From Acetobacter ascendens (lineage in GTDB: Bacteria > Pseudomonadota > Alphaproteobacteria > Acetobacterales > Acetobacteraceae), in the NCBI RefSeq assembly GCF_001766235.1, contig NZ_CP015166.1, positions 1 to 46,811 of the forward strand: a DNA stretch of 46,811 bases, given 5' to 3'. Both the position numbers and the translations under genes were made by a program. Below are positions 34,422-42,680 of this stretch, piece after piece; positions within the stretch are counted from its first letter, which is position 1, and every line of letters starts with the position of its first letter. The notes below the pieces were generated by a model, which saw nothing but the letters and a program-made list of their open reading frames with translations, had not been told where the DNA came from and ran no database searches.

Positions 34422-35327
34422 TCAGCCTTTCCTGGCGGCTGGAGCAGAAGCCTTCTCGGATGTTTGTTGCATCGTTGGGATAGTGAGCCTCGCAGTTAGT
34501 GCGGCTCTTCCTTTAGAGGTCAACATGTCCTCAGGCAGGCGGCGGATGCCGTGAAGCCAATGAAGATGGCACATGCAGCCCGTCTCTTGGTGCGGCCGGT
34601 CGATGTCGTCGATGTACCCATCCGGCCCTGCGATCATGAAACCTTTGGCCTCCGCCCAGTTACCGCGCACGGCATAGACCCGCCCGTCTCGTGGTCTATG
34701 GTCCACGGTCGGAGGAAACTCGCATTGCTCGTCTAGGGGATTGTATTTCCACACAGCGGCGATCGGCTCTCCGCTCAGGATAAAGATGTACTCAACTTCG
34801 CTTGCGAAGCTCATTGCCTTGTGTGTGTAAAACAGCTGTTGCCACCTCGCGAAGTATCCAATTTCTCTTTTAATCTTCGATATATTGGACGTGCGCTCTT
34901 TGGCGGTAACTGGAACCTTTGCAAAAAATCCATCAATTAGTCCTCTGATTTCCGAAACGTATTTTCTAAAGCATATTTCTGCCTGCGCTCCATAATTCTC
35001 GATGCACCAAGCATGGCGTCGCTTAAGCAGGGGCAGCAACTGTTCAAAGTCGGCGGCAATAGACTTTCCACTAGAACTGCGAATCTCACCATTGCTTCCT
35101 TCGGAAATTACCTTTGTCGGCATTCCCTTCACTGCAATCACTTTTGCCAAAAAATCGTCGCAAATGAATCGGTATGATGCAATAGCTTGGTCAAGTGAGG
35201 GAACGCCGGCAAAGATGAGGTCCATTACCTGCGGCTTGACGACCTCTGCGGGATCGGCCTCGCCCTTGGCATAGCTACTGAGCAGCTCGGCCACTTTGGA
35301 GGCGGCCTGTTTTGATTCAAAGGTCAT
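34422..35327 (-). CDS. Protein of unknown function, 301 residues
   Basis: A clean, complete frame starting MTFESKQAASKVAELLSSYA. The first two thirds are helical and acidic/basic mixed. Then a strand-rich part has FILSGEPIAAVWKYNPLDEQ, CEFPPTVDHRPRDGRVYAVR and GPDGYIDDIDRPHQETGCMC HLHWLHGIRRLPEDMLT. The Cys/His-rich CxCHLHW and the DHRxRDGxVY block loosely recall C-terminal regions of phage head-associated proteins, but I do not trust this enough to name it. The last 40 residues are low-complexity. It sits alone between the truncated Tn3 copy and the radical SAM gene. Confidence 0.55.
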   Translation of the reverse strand: MTFESKQAASKVAELLSSYAKGEADPAEVVKPQVMDLIFAGVPSLDQAIASYRFICDDFLAKVIAVKGMPTKVISEGSNGEIRSSSGKSIAADFEQLLPLLKRRHAWCIENYGAQAEICFRKYVSEIRGLIDGFFAKVPVTAKERTSNISKIKREIGYFARWQQLFYTHKAMSFASEVEYIFILSGEPIAAVWKYNPLDEQCEFPPTVDHRPRDGRVYAVRGNWAEAKGFMIAGPDGYIDDIDRPHQETGCMCHLHWLHGIRRLPEDMLTSKGRAALTARLTIPTMQQTSEKASAPAARKG

Positions 35328-35868
35328 CTCAAATACTCAAGGTGAAACTTCTGGAATGGTAGACCGAAAATTGGCCGGTAGACTAGGAGGTATCCATCAC
35401 AGCGCTTGGGTTTACCTCCACCGTTCGGCCTCAATGCTGAGTGGCGTGTTCGCTTTGGCCGCGTCTAACTTTAAAGCTGCCATTCCCCTCCCGCCCTCAT
35501 TCACGACATGAATGAAGCCAAGCTACTATCCGAATAGCGGACATGGAAATCTGATTCTCCATTTTGCTCCGACTGATCAAATCCAGCAGTTCACCGCAAG
35601 GATGGCAAATAACACTGTCCTATCGCCATTTCAGAATATTCTATCTATAAAGGGTCATTCCCTTGTCCGAAGGGTCACATGCCGATCCTTCGCCGGGAAG
35701 CTGCCGTGCAGAGCTTCCTTGGTCGACGCCATCAGGAAAAAGGTACATTCTGCACATCCCTTTCCTGAAACCAAACAAGGCCCGATTGTGGTCCGGCACG
35801 CTTTCGATCAAGGCGATGGTCTTCCGCCCTGATCGCGATCAGCTGTTTTATCTGAGGATTTCTCCTTG
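35328..35868. other. 540-base gap upstream of the radical SAM gene
   Basis: Several frames of 70-100 codons exist, but none has a convincing start signal or motif. GAGGA near 35853 serves the downstream gene. The segment may carry decayed coding sequence (AT- and GC-rich patches alternate). Confidence 0.4.
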
Positions 35869-37470
35869 ATGACCGACAGCTGCAAGATCCTGATGATCTT
35901 TCCGCTTTTCAACTCAGGTTCGTTCTGGAACTACACGGAAGCCTGTGAACTGACAGGTGCACGCTACCCGGCTGCGCCCCTCGGTCTGATCACCGTGGCT
36001 GCCATGCTTCCGGAGAGCTGGGAAGTCAGACTGGTCAATCGCAATACGGAACTTCTGACGGAAGAAGACTTCGCGTGGGCGGATATGGTGATGACCGGGG
36101 GAATGCTCCCGCAGAGAAACGATGTCCTGCGTATCATCGACACATGCCGGGCCAGAGGTAAGCCTGTAGTGGTTGGCGGACCGGACGTCACATCCAGCCC
36201 GCCTGTCTATAAGGCCGCAAATTTTCAGGTTCTCGGGGAAGCTGAAGAGATCATGGTCAATTTCATCTCTGCGTGGCGAAGCGGCGCCAGGGAGGGAGTG
36301 TTTGAAGCGCCTATGGGTAAGACGGACGTCACGAAAAGTCCTCTGCCGCGCTTTGATCTGCTGAAGCTGAATCAGTATCTGCATGTCGGAATTCAGTTCT
36401 CGCGCGGATGCCCGTTCAGCTGCGAATTCTGCGACATCATCGAACTGTATGGCCGCGTGCCGCGCACCAAGACGACCGAACAGGTTATGGCGGAACTGGA
36501 TGCGCTCTATGCCCTCGGTTATCGCGGGCATGTCGATTTTGTCGATGACAATCTGATCGGCAACAAAAAGGCGCTCCGGAAATTTCTGCCTGATCTGAAG
36601 CGCTGGCAGGATGAAAAGCGCTTCCCGTTCGAATTTTCGACTGAAGCATCAATCAACCTTGCTGATGATGCCGAACTGCTGAAAGACCTTGCCGACAGCA
36701 ATTTCTTCGCCGTCTTCGTCGGAATCGAAAGCCCCGACACAGACACGTTGGTCATGACACAGAAAAAGCAGAATACCCGCCGGAGCCTGCAGCAAAGCAT
36801 CGAGACCATTCATGGCGCCGGAATTTTTGTGAATGCCGGTTTCATTGTGGGTTTCGACAGTGAAAAAGGTAGTGTCGCTTCCGGCATGATCGAGTGCATC
36901 GAAGACACGTCGATCCCAGTCTGCATGGTCGGCCTGCTTTATGCTCTGCCGACCACGCAGCTTACACGCCGACTGCTGGCCGAAGGTCGTCTCTTTCTGG
37001 ATGACGGTCAGACGCAATCAGGCGACCAGTGTACGGCTGGCCTGAACTTTGAGACCAGTCGTCCACGTCGGGACGTGTTGGACGATTACAGGACTGTGCT
37101 CAAGACAATTTATGAGCCGACTGCCTATTTTGGCCGTGTGCGCAGGCTGGGGCGTATGCTCAAACGCAAACGCGCGCATCGGATGATCAAGGGGGATCTT
37201 CGCAGCTTCTTCCGGCTGCTCTTCCGCATCCATCGTGCTAGCCCGGGCACGGCTGGGCAATTCTGGCGTATGCTGGTCGACTGCGCCGTGCATAACCCAA
37301 AAGCACTGCCCTACGTGGTCATGACCAGCGCGTTGTATCTGCATCTTGGACCGTTTGCACGGCAGGTCGTCGAAGAGATTGATCAGGAAATCGCCAAGCT
37401 CGATCAGGGGCTCTGGCAAGCTCCACTACTCCGGGAGAAGCCTGTCGAAATAGTGCTTCAGCCGACCTGA
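35869..37470 (+). CDS. B12-binding radical SAM enzyme, HpnP-like
   Basis: A 533-residue protein. The ATG at 35869 is preferred to the TTG just before it; GAGGA lies upstream. Residues about 10-140 form a cobalamin-binding domain (PLGLITVAAMLPESWEVRLV, VVVGGPDVTSSPP). The radical SAM cluster motif is C181-PFS-C185-EF-C188. Family blocks QFSRGCPFSCEFCDIIELYG, GHVDFVDDNLIGNKKALRKF and AGFIVGFDSEKGSVASGMIE are followed by a DUF4070-type C-terminus (from about 330). This layout matches HpnP, the hopanoid C-2 methylase, and its close relatives. The exact substrate cannot be settled here. The gene stands alone between mobile elements. Confidence 0.75.
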   Translation: MTDSCKILMIFPLFNSGSFWNYTEACELTGARYPAAPLGLITVAAMLPESWEVRLVNRNTELLTEEDFAWADMVMTGGMLPQRNDVLRIIDTCRARGKPVVVGGPDVTSSPPVYKAANFQVLGEAEEIMVNFISAWRSGAREGVFEAPMGKTDVTKSPLPRFDLLKLNQYLHVGIQFSRGCPFSCEFCDIIELYGRVPRTKTTEQVMAELDALYALGYRGHVDFVDDNLIGNKKALRKFLPDLKRWQDEKRFPFEFSTEASINLADDAELLKDLADSNFFAVFVGIESPDTDTLVMTQKKQNTRRSLQQSIETIHGAGIFVNAGFIVGFDSEKGSVASGMIECIEDTSIPVCMVGLLYALPTTQLTRRLLAEGRLFLDDGQTQSGDQCTAGLNFETSRPRRDVLDDYRTVLKTIYEPTAYFGRVRRLGRMLKRKRAHRMIKGDLRSFFRLLFRIHRASPGTAGQFWRMLVDCAVHNPKALPYVVMTSALYLHLGPFARQVVEEIDQEIAKLDQGLWQAPLLREKPVEIVLQPT

Positions 37471-37698
37471 TTACGCTGCGAATTCCTGTTGTTCAGAGAG
37501 TTATCTGAGCGCAGATGCTGGTTCTGAATCAATATGGGGCACCATCTGTCCAGTGATGCTCCTCAGAAATAAGATCGAAACTCTATCTTTGCGTCTGTAA
37601 AACTGACATTCCGCTTTCCCTCCCATTTCTTCCATTCAAATTAGCTTGAATCAAATAGTCTATAGTCAGATTGGGACAACCCGGAGCCACGGTGTATC
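37471..37698. other. Gap between radical SAM gene and Tn552-type transposon
   Basis: No gene is seen. The last seven bases, GTGTATC (37692-37698), are repeated at 40877-40883 and form the target duplication of the element. Confidence 0.5.
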
Positions 37699-37803
37699 TG
37701 TGAATATCAGCGATAGATGGCACTGAATTGCAGTGCTAATTGGCGCGCCAGGCTCGTATCGGAGCAGCTAGATGATACACTGGACGGCTACGTTTTTCGC
37801 AGG

Positions 37804-38397
37804 TCATGCTGCCAGTACTGACGTAACAGGTTGACGCCTGAGTGTCCGATAAACGGTTGGTCGCGAAATGGAAAACAGATCAGCCAGGTCGCTGATGGAA
37901 TAGTCGCCCGTATCGTACATGCGACGAAGTTCCTTCTGCTGCCGATCGGACAGCTTGGGCTTTTTTCCGCGCAACTTGCCTTTGGCACGCGCAACCGCCA
38001 TCCCTTCACGGGTCCGGAGCTTGATGAGGTCTGCCTCAAATTCGGCGAAGGTGGCGAGAATGTTGAAAAACAGTTTGCCCATTGGATCGGATGGGTCGTG
38101 GACACTGGCACCAAGTTGGAGCTTTACGCCACGGGCAGCCAGACTATCTCCGATAGCGCGCGCGTCAGGAACAGATCGAGCAAGCCGGTCGAGCTTTGGC
38201 ACCACCAGTGTATCACCGCTGCGCACAGCCGCCAGCGCCTGGTCGAGCCCCGGCCGGTCTCGGTTCGTGCCGGTGAAGCCTTTGTCGGTGTAGATCCTAT
38301 CAGCAGAAACGCCGAGCCTAAGCAACTCCTGTTTCTGGACTGCAATATCCTGTTTGTCTGTCGAGCAGCGGGCGTAGCCGATCAATATATGTGTCAT
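37804..38397 (-). CDS. Serine resolvase of the Tn552-type element
   Basis: A 197-residue serine recombinase: nucleophile Ser12 in GYARCSTDKQD, PKLDRLARSVPDARAI, E-helix FAEFEADLIKLRTREGMAVA and C-terminal helix-turn-helix DYSISDLADLFSISRPTVYR. It is divergent from the transposase; the gap between them (38398-38545) contains the symmetric ATGGTACCAT and is the likely res site. It resolves cointegrates made by the element. Confidence 0.92.
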   Translation of the reverse strand: MTHILIGYARCSTDKQDIAVQKQELLRLGVSADRIYTDKGFTGTNRDRPGLDQALAAVRSGDTLVVPKLDRLARSVPDARAIGDSLAARGVKLQLGASVHDPSDPMGKLFFNILATFAEFEADLIKLRTREGMAVARAKGKLRGKKPKLSDRQQKELRRMYDTGDYSISDLADLFSISRPTVYRTLRRQPVTSVLAA

Positions 38398-38545
38398 ATG
38401 GGCGAGTGTAACGTATAAAGCCCCATCACTGCAAAAAATATGGTACCATTCATATGAGACTCGGCAACCGGCTGTTTCCCGTGGGTTGCGTGACCGGTGG
38501 GAGCAAGTCCGTTCAACGACCCTCTATCGGACAGGGGCGATCACC

Positions 38546-40015
38546 ATGGCAGATGATCGAGTGCCAGGAACCGACAGCACCGAGGTAGCAATGCGTATGG
38601 CCGTGTTGCGACCATATCTGATTGATAACGTGCCGTTGACGAAAATTGCAGTGGATGCGGGCATCCCGATCCGCACAGTCCGGCGTTGGATTGCACGCTA
38701 CCGCCTTTCCGGTCCCGCTGGTCTCATGCGTCCGACGCGACCTGATGCCGGTACGCGCACCTTTCCTAAGGAAATGGTCGAACTGATTGAGGGAATGGCA
38801 CTTCTCAAGCCACAGTCATCTATTGCAACTATCCATCGGCGTATCGTTATGCTGGCCGCCGAGCAGGGATGGCGGAAACCATCCTATGGGAGCGTTCGGA
38901 GTATCGTGCGCGAAATCAATCCGGCAATACTGACCTTGGCACACGAAGGGAGTGCAGCCTTCCGGGACAAATATGAACTGGTGCATCGCCATCGGGCCTC
39001 TCGGCCCAATGCCACATGGCAGGCTGATCATACCCAGCTCGACATCCTGATCCTGGATGCTGGCGGTAAGGCAGTGCGGCCATGGCTGACGACGGTGATG
39101 GACGATTATTCGCGGGTGGTCGCCGGCTACATGGTGATGCTGGGCGCACCATCCGCGCTCAACACCTCACTCGCACTCCGGCAAGCGATTTGGCGCAAGG
39201 CCGATCCGATGTGGCCGGTATGCGGCATCCCCGACGTTCTGCACGTCGATCACGGATCGGACTTCACCAGCCTTCATCTCGAACAGGCATCGGCTGACCT
39301 TCACTTCCGTCTGATCTACTCAGGCGTTGCCCGTCCGCAAGGTCGGGGCAAGATCGAGCGGTTGTTCCGCACCATCAATACCGAGTTGCTGCCGGAGCTT
39401 CCGGGCAACCTGCGGAACGGGAAACCGTCCTCGCCACCTCGCTTGTCCCTCGCCGAACTGGACGCCACGATCGGGAATTACATCGTCTCAACGTACAATA
39501 CTCGACCACATAGCACGATCGGGGTGGCCCCCGCCAAAGCGTGGTGTGGCGATGGATGGCTGCCCCGTATGCCCGAGACCGTGGATGAACTGGATACGCT
39601 ACTGGTCATGGTTGCCAGGCCCCGCACGGTCCATCGGGACGGCATTCGTTTCGAAGGACTGCGATATTTTGATCCGACACTCGCAGCCTATGTCGGCGAG
39701 ACCGTGATGATTCGTTACGATCCGCGCGATATGGGTGAGATCCGGGTTTTTCACCGCAATACCTTTCTCTGCCGGGCCGTGAGTGCAGACCATGCCGGGT
39801 ACAGCATTACCCTGAAAGACATACAGACTGCCCGCATCGCCCATCGTCGGCATCTACGAAACCAGATTGCAGAAAGAAAGGCCTGTGTAGCAGACTTTTT
39901 TCCGTCTCCTGTCTTTCGTCCCACTCAGCCAGTGGTGCCGGTAACATTGTCCGGTAATGAAGCCAAAGGACGGCAGAAAGGGAGACGTCTGCGCATTTAC
40001 AGCGAGGGGGACTGA
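38546..40015 (+). CDS. DDE transposase of Mu/Tn552/TniA type
   Basis: A 489-residue protein; the ATG at 38546 is chosen because an upstream in-frame start at 38486 adds an unconserved tail. The N-terminal helix-turn-helix (PLTKIAVDAGIPIRTVRRWI) precedes an rve-type catalytic core with D161 (TWQADHTQ), D235 (HVDHGSDF) and E271 (GRGKIERLF), the last two exactly 35 residues apart. The C-terminal beta-rich domain (RYFDPTLAAYVGETVMIRYD) is of the Mu transposase C-terminal type. The stop overlaps the next gene by 1 base. Confidence 0.94.
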   Translation: MADDRVPGTDSTEVAMRMAVLRPYLIDNVPLTKIAVDAGIPIRTVRRWIARYRLSGPAGLMRPTRPDAGTRTFPKEMVELIEGMALLKPQSSIATIHRRIVMLAAEQGWRKPSYGSVRSIVREINPAILTLAHEGSAAFRDKYELVHRHRASRPNATWQADHTQLDILILDAGGKAVRPWLTTVMDDYSRVVAGYMVMLGAPSALNTSLALRQAIWRKADPMWPVCGIPDVLHVDHGSDFTSLHLEQASADLHFRLIYSGVARPQGRGKIERLFRTINTELLPELPGNLRNGKPSSPPRLSLAELDATIGNYIVSTYNTRPHSTIGVAPAKAWCGDGWLPRMPETVDELDTLLVMVARPRTVHRDGIRFEGLRYFDPTLAAYVGETVMIRYDPRDMGEIRVFHRNTFLCRAVSADHAGYSITLKDIQTARIAHRRHLRNQIAERKACVADFFPSPVFRPTQPVVPVTLSGNEAKGRQKGRRLRIYSEGD

Positions 40016-40839
40016 TGCGCACAGCACGGACTACCAGCTTTATCGCGACCCAGGAGCATCGTCGCTTCAGTGAGTTTGCAGATGCCGTTCGCAAACATCG
40101 CTATATTGGCCTATGTCATGGCCCTCCCGGGGTCGGGAAGACACTTTCCGCCCGTCGATACACCCATTGGCAAGTAGTTGGGAAAACCTTGGAGGAATGG
40201 GGACCGCGCGGATCGGACCAAGCAAAGGTCAATGCTCACCTCGCAAAATCCCGAGCCATTTTCTTTACCCCCACGGTCAGTTGCAGCGTGCAGGAGTTGA
40301 GACATGACGTGCCAGCACTTATTGCCTGTGCCGAGATCTGCATCGATGATCATGTACGCCCTCATGTCCAAGGCCAAGTGAGGATCATCGACCACACGAC
40401 CCGCTATATTGAACTGCTAATCGTCGATGAGGCGGAGCGGTTGAGCGTGACGGCGCTGGAATGGTTGCGTGACCTGTTCGATCGACAAGGTATCAGTCTT
40501 ATCTTCATCGGTATGCCCGGGATTGACAAACGAATGGCGCGCTACCCACAACTTTTCAGTCGGGTGGGCTTTTCCCATCATTATAGACCCCTCCAAGATC
40601 AGGAACTGACATTTGTGCTGACAAGGCGTTGGCGCGATCTTGGTCTTTCACTCGACGATGTTGATTTTACCGACGCTCAGGCGGTCGCCGCGATCGTGCG
40701 ACTGACTGGGGGTAATTTCCGGCTGTTGCATCGTCTTTTTATCCAGATCGAACGCATCATGCGCCTCAACGAGCTGACCGTTATCACTGAAGATGTGGTC
40801 GAGGCTGCCCGTAGTACCCTTGTGATCGGTGTCACTTAG
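40015..40839 (+). CDS. TniB-like ATP-binding transposition protein
   Basis: A 274-residue AAA+ ATPase with Walker A GPPGVGKT at 36-43, Walker B LLIVDEAERL near 135 and FIGMPGIDKRMARYPQLFSR after it. Proteins of this type (MuB, TniB, Tn552 p271) select target DNA and activate the transposase. It starts on the last base of the transposase stop and ends 14 bases before the right end of the element. Confidence 0.92.
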   Translation: MRTARTTSFIATQEHRRFSEFADAVRKHRYIGLCHGPPGVGKTLSARRYTHWQVVGKTLEEWGPRGSDQAKVNAHLAKSRAIFFTPTVSCSVQELRHDVPALIACAEICIDDHVRPHVQGQVRIIDHTTRYIELLIVDEAERLSVTALEWLRDLFDRQGISLIFIGMPGIDKRMARYPQLFSRVGFSHHYRPLQDQELTFVLTRRWRDLGLSLDDVDFTDAQAVAAIVRLTGGNFRLLHRLFIQIERIMRLNELTVITEDVVEAARSTLVIGVT

Positions 40840-40918
40840 CACTGACAGTACCTGCCATCTATCGCTGATATCTACAGTGTATCAAGGGCTGCATGGTGGT
40901 TTTTCCGGGAGGGTTCAA

Positions 40919-41515
40919 ATGGGACAGCGCGCGGTCATCTATTGTCGGGTTTCTACGGCCGATCAGTCATGCGTGCGCCAGAAAGACGAGCTGAAGCGGT
41001 TTGCCGAACGCGCGGGCTATGAAGTGTCCGGCATCTTCATGGAGACAGGATCTGGCGTCCGGGTGGATCGGGCCGAGCGTCGAAAGGTCATGGCACTGGC
41101 CCAGGCTCGTGAAATTGACGCCATTCTGGTGACGGAGCTGTCCCGCTGGGGGCGCTCGACCATTGATCTCATCTCCACGCTTCAGGAACTGGAGAGCTAT
41201 CGTGTTTCCCTGATTGCTATAACGGGAATGACGTTTGATCTGGCGACACCACATGGACGAATGCTGGCGACGGTTCTGGCCGGGATTGCGGAGTTCGAGC
41301 GGGATCTGATTAGCGAGCGGGTGAAGTCTGGTCTGGCCGCTGCCAGGGCGCGCGGGAAGGTTCTCGGCCGACAGCAAGGACAGCGGCCAAAGTCTGATCG
41401 TCTGGCTCCGAAGGTTCTGGCGCTGGTGGCAGAAAAGCGGAGTTATCGGTGGATCGCCCGTGATCTAGGGATCAGCAAGAACACTGTTGCTGCCATTGTG
41501 CAAAGGGAAAGATAA
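40919..41515 (+). CDS. Serine recombinase, outside the transposon
   Basis: A 198-residue recombinase. The ATG at 40919 with GGGAGGG at 40906 gives MGQRAVIYCRVSTADQSCVR; an earlier in-frame start lies inside the transposon end. Nucleophile Ser12, LSRWGRSTIDLISTLQELES, E-helix IAEFERDLISERVKSGLAAA and a C-terminal helix-turn-helix (YRWIARDLGISKNTVAAIV) are present. The Tn552-type element inserted 36 bases before this start, so its original promoter and site have been displaced. It is probably the resolution gene of the adjacent RepA/ParA replicon. Confidence 0.9.
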   Translation: MGQRAVIYCRVSTADQSCVRQKDELKRFAERAGYEVSGIFMETGSGVRVDRAERRKVMALAQAREIDAILVTELSRWGRSTIDLISTLQELESYRVSLIAITGMTFDLATPHGRMLATVLAGIAEFERDLISERVKSGLAAARARGKVLGRQQGQRPKSDRLAPKVLALVAEKRSYRWIARDLGISKNTVAAIVQRER

Positions 41516-41527
41516 CACGTCACTGTG

Positions 41528-41682
41528 TTTATGTGTTAACACATAAACATGATAGCATTATATGGGTGCTAACGGCATCGGTCTGAGACATGCGGAATAT
41601 TGGGTTCGATTAGATCGTCGATTTTTTTGAGGAAGATATTGAGTTATCAAAATAACATGGTAATTTGTTAATGTGTTAACAC
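41528..41682. promoter_or_regulatory. Two TGTGTTAACAC palindromes before the second parA
   Basis: TTTATGTGTTAACACATAAA (41528-41547) is a perfect 20-bp palindrome. ATGTGTTAACAC recurs at 41671-41682, 15 bases before parA, again followed by AAACATG. Related TGTTAA words appear near the RepA origin (43930-43985). They are candidate operator or centromere sites of this partition system. Confidence 0.6.
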
Positions 41683-41696
41683 GGAAACATGGCGAC

Positions 41697-42356
41697 ATGA
41701 AAACAATCGCGATCATTAGTCAGAAGGGAGGCGCTGGGAAGACGACGCTTGCCCTACACTTGGCTACTAGTGCCAGTGCCGCTGGATACGTTTCTCTGAT
41801 CCTCGATACCGATCCCCAAGCGACTGCAAGTTCATGGAAAGCATGGCGGGGGGATGTCGAGCCTGATGTGGTGGATTGTGCGGCGCACGCCTTGTTATCA
41901 AGAAAGCTGGAACAAGCGTCCGAACTGGGCGCAGAACTATCGATAATAGATACCCCCCCACATGCCGATATTATGGCGCGTGAGGCGTGTCGTGTCGCTG
42001 ATTTCTTGTTAATTCCATGCAGACCACGTGCTTTCGATATGGACGCTGTTAGAACAACGGCGGAACTTGTGCGAGCCAGTGGCAAGCCTGCCTTCGTGAT
42101 TTTTACTGCGGGTCCTCCTCGTGCGCCCCAAGTTTATAAGGAGGCGGCCGAGGTTGTGGCGCAGTTTGGTATCCCTGTTGCTCCTGTTGTTTTGCCTGAG
42201 CGTGCAGTTTTTCATCATAGCGTTGGTTCCGGTCGTACCGCGCAGGAAGCAGAGCCGGAAAGCAAGGCTGCTGCTGATATAGCACTGTTGTGGAATTGGG
42301 TGTGTGATCAAGTTAACATGCCATCACACAAACAAGATGACACAAAAACGCGTTAG
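41697..42356 (+). CDS. parA: ParA-family partition ATPase
   Basis: A 219-residue ParA. The ATG at 41697 gives MKTIAIISQKGGAGKTTLAL, the expected N-terminus; an earlier ATG at 41673 lies inside the operator palindrome. Walker A KGGAGKTT at residues 10-17 is fully canonical, in contrast to the parA at 514. LILDTDPQATASSW and LSIIDTPPHAD complete the nucleotide site. With the small partner downstream it segregates the RepA replicon. Confidence 0.93.
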   Translation: MKTIAIISQKGGAGKTTLALHLATSASAAGYVSLILDTDPQATASSWKAWRGDVEPDVVDCAAHALLSRKLEQASELGAELSIIDTPPHADIMAREACRVADFLLIPCRPRAFDMDAVRTTAELVRASGKPAFVIFTAGPPRAPQVYKEAAEVVAQFGIPVAPVVLPERAVFHHSVGSGRTAQEAEPESKAAADIALLWNWVCDQVNMPSHKQDDTKTR

Positions 42357-42383
42357 CAATTTTCTAAGTTGAGGATATACGGC

Positions 42384-42641
42384 ATGAGTCGGTTTGCTGG
42401 TCTCAAAAAGACGGTCGCGCCATCGGTTGTGGAACCGACAGCGCAAACGGTGGTAGAGAAAGCCCGCCCACGTAATCCGAGAGAAGGTAAGCGGGCTGTG
42501 GTGGGGTATTTTTCTCCAGCAGTTAGCAAGGGACTACATCAACTTGCGCTTGATACTGATACAACTATTCAGGGTTTGATCGGGGAGGCCATTGATGACT
42601 TGATGCGTAAGCACGGTCGTCATCCTTTTGGAGAGCGCTGA
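42384..42641 (+). CDS. Small partition partner protein
   Basis: An 85-residue protein starting MSRFAGLKKTVAPSVVEPTA with GAGGA at 42371. A disordered N-terminal half is followed by GYFSPAVSKGLHQLALDTDT TIQGLIGEAIDDLMRKHG, a ribbon-helix-helix-like DNA-binding segment. It lies 27 bases after parA and resembles the interrupted partner gene of the first par locus (DHKRLKQLAVEHDTTIQALV). It probably binds the TGTGTTAACAC sites. Confidence 0.75.
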   Translation: MSRFAGLKKTVAPSVVEPTAQTVVEKARPRNPREGKRAVVGYFSPAVSKGLHQLALDTDTTIQGLIGEAIDDLMRKHGRHPFGER

Positions 42642-42680
42642 TTATCTATTTAGATAGATTATGCTCGTATATTTGTACAA

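Larger units (their letters stand above)
37699..40876. mobile_element. Tn552-type transposon, 3,178 bp, complete
   Basis: The ends are TGT...ACA type: 37699-37722 and the reverse complement of 40853-40876 share TGT, then ATATCAGCGATAGATGGCA. An exact 7-bp direct repeat GTGTATC flanks the element. It carries a resolvase, a DDE transposase and an ATP-binding protein, the gene set of Tn552-like elements. There is no TniQ gene and no resistance cargo. Confidence 0.88.

Noticed and set aside
35512..35832. 106-codon frame before the radical SAM gene
   Set aside because: No ribosome-binding site, no motif, and a competing overlapping frame of similar length; treated as non-coding.
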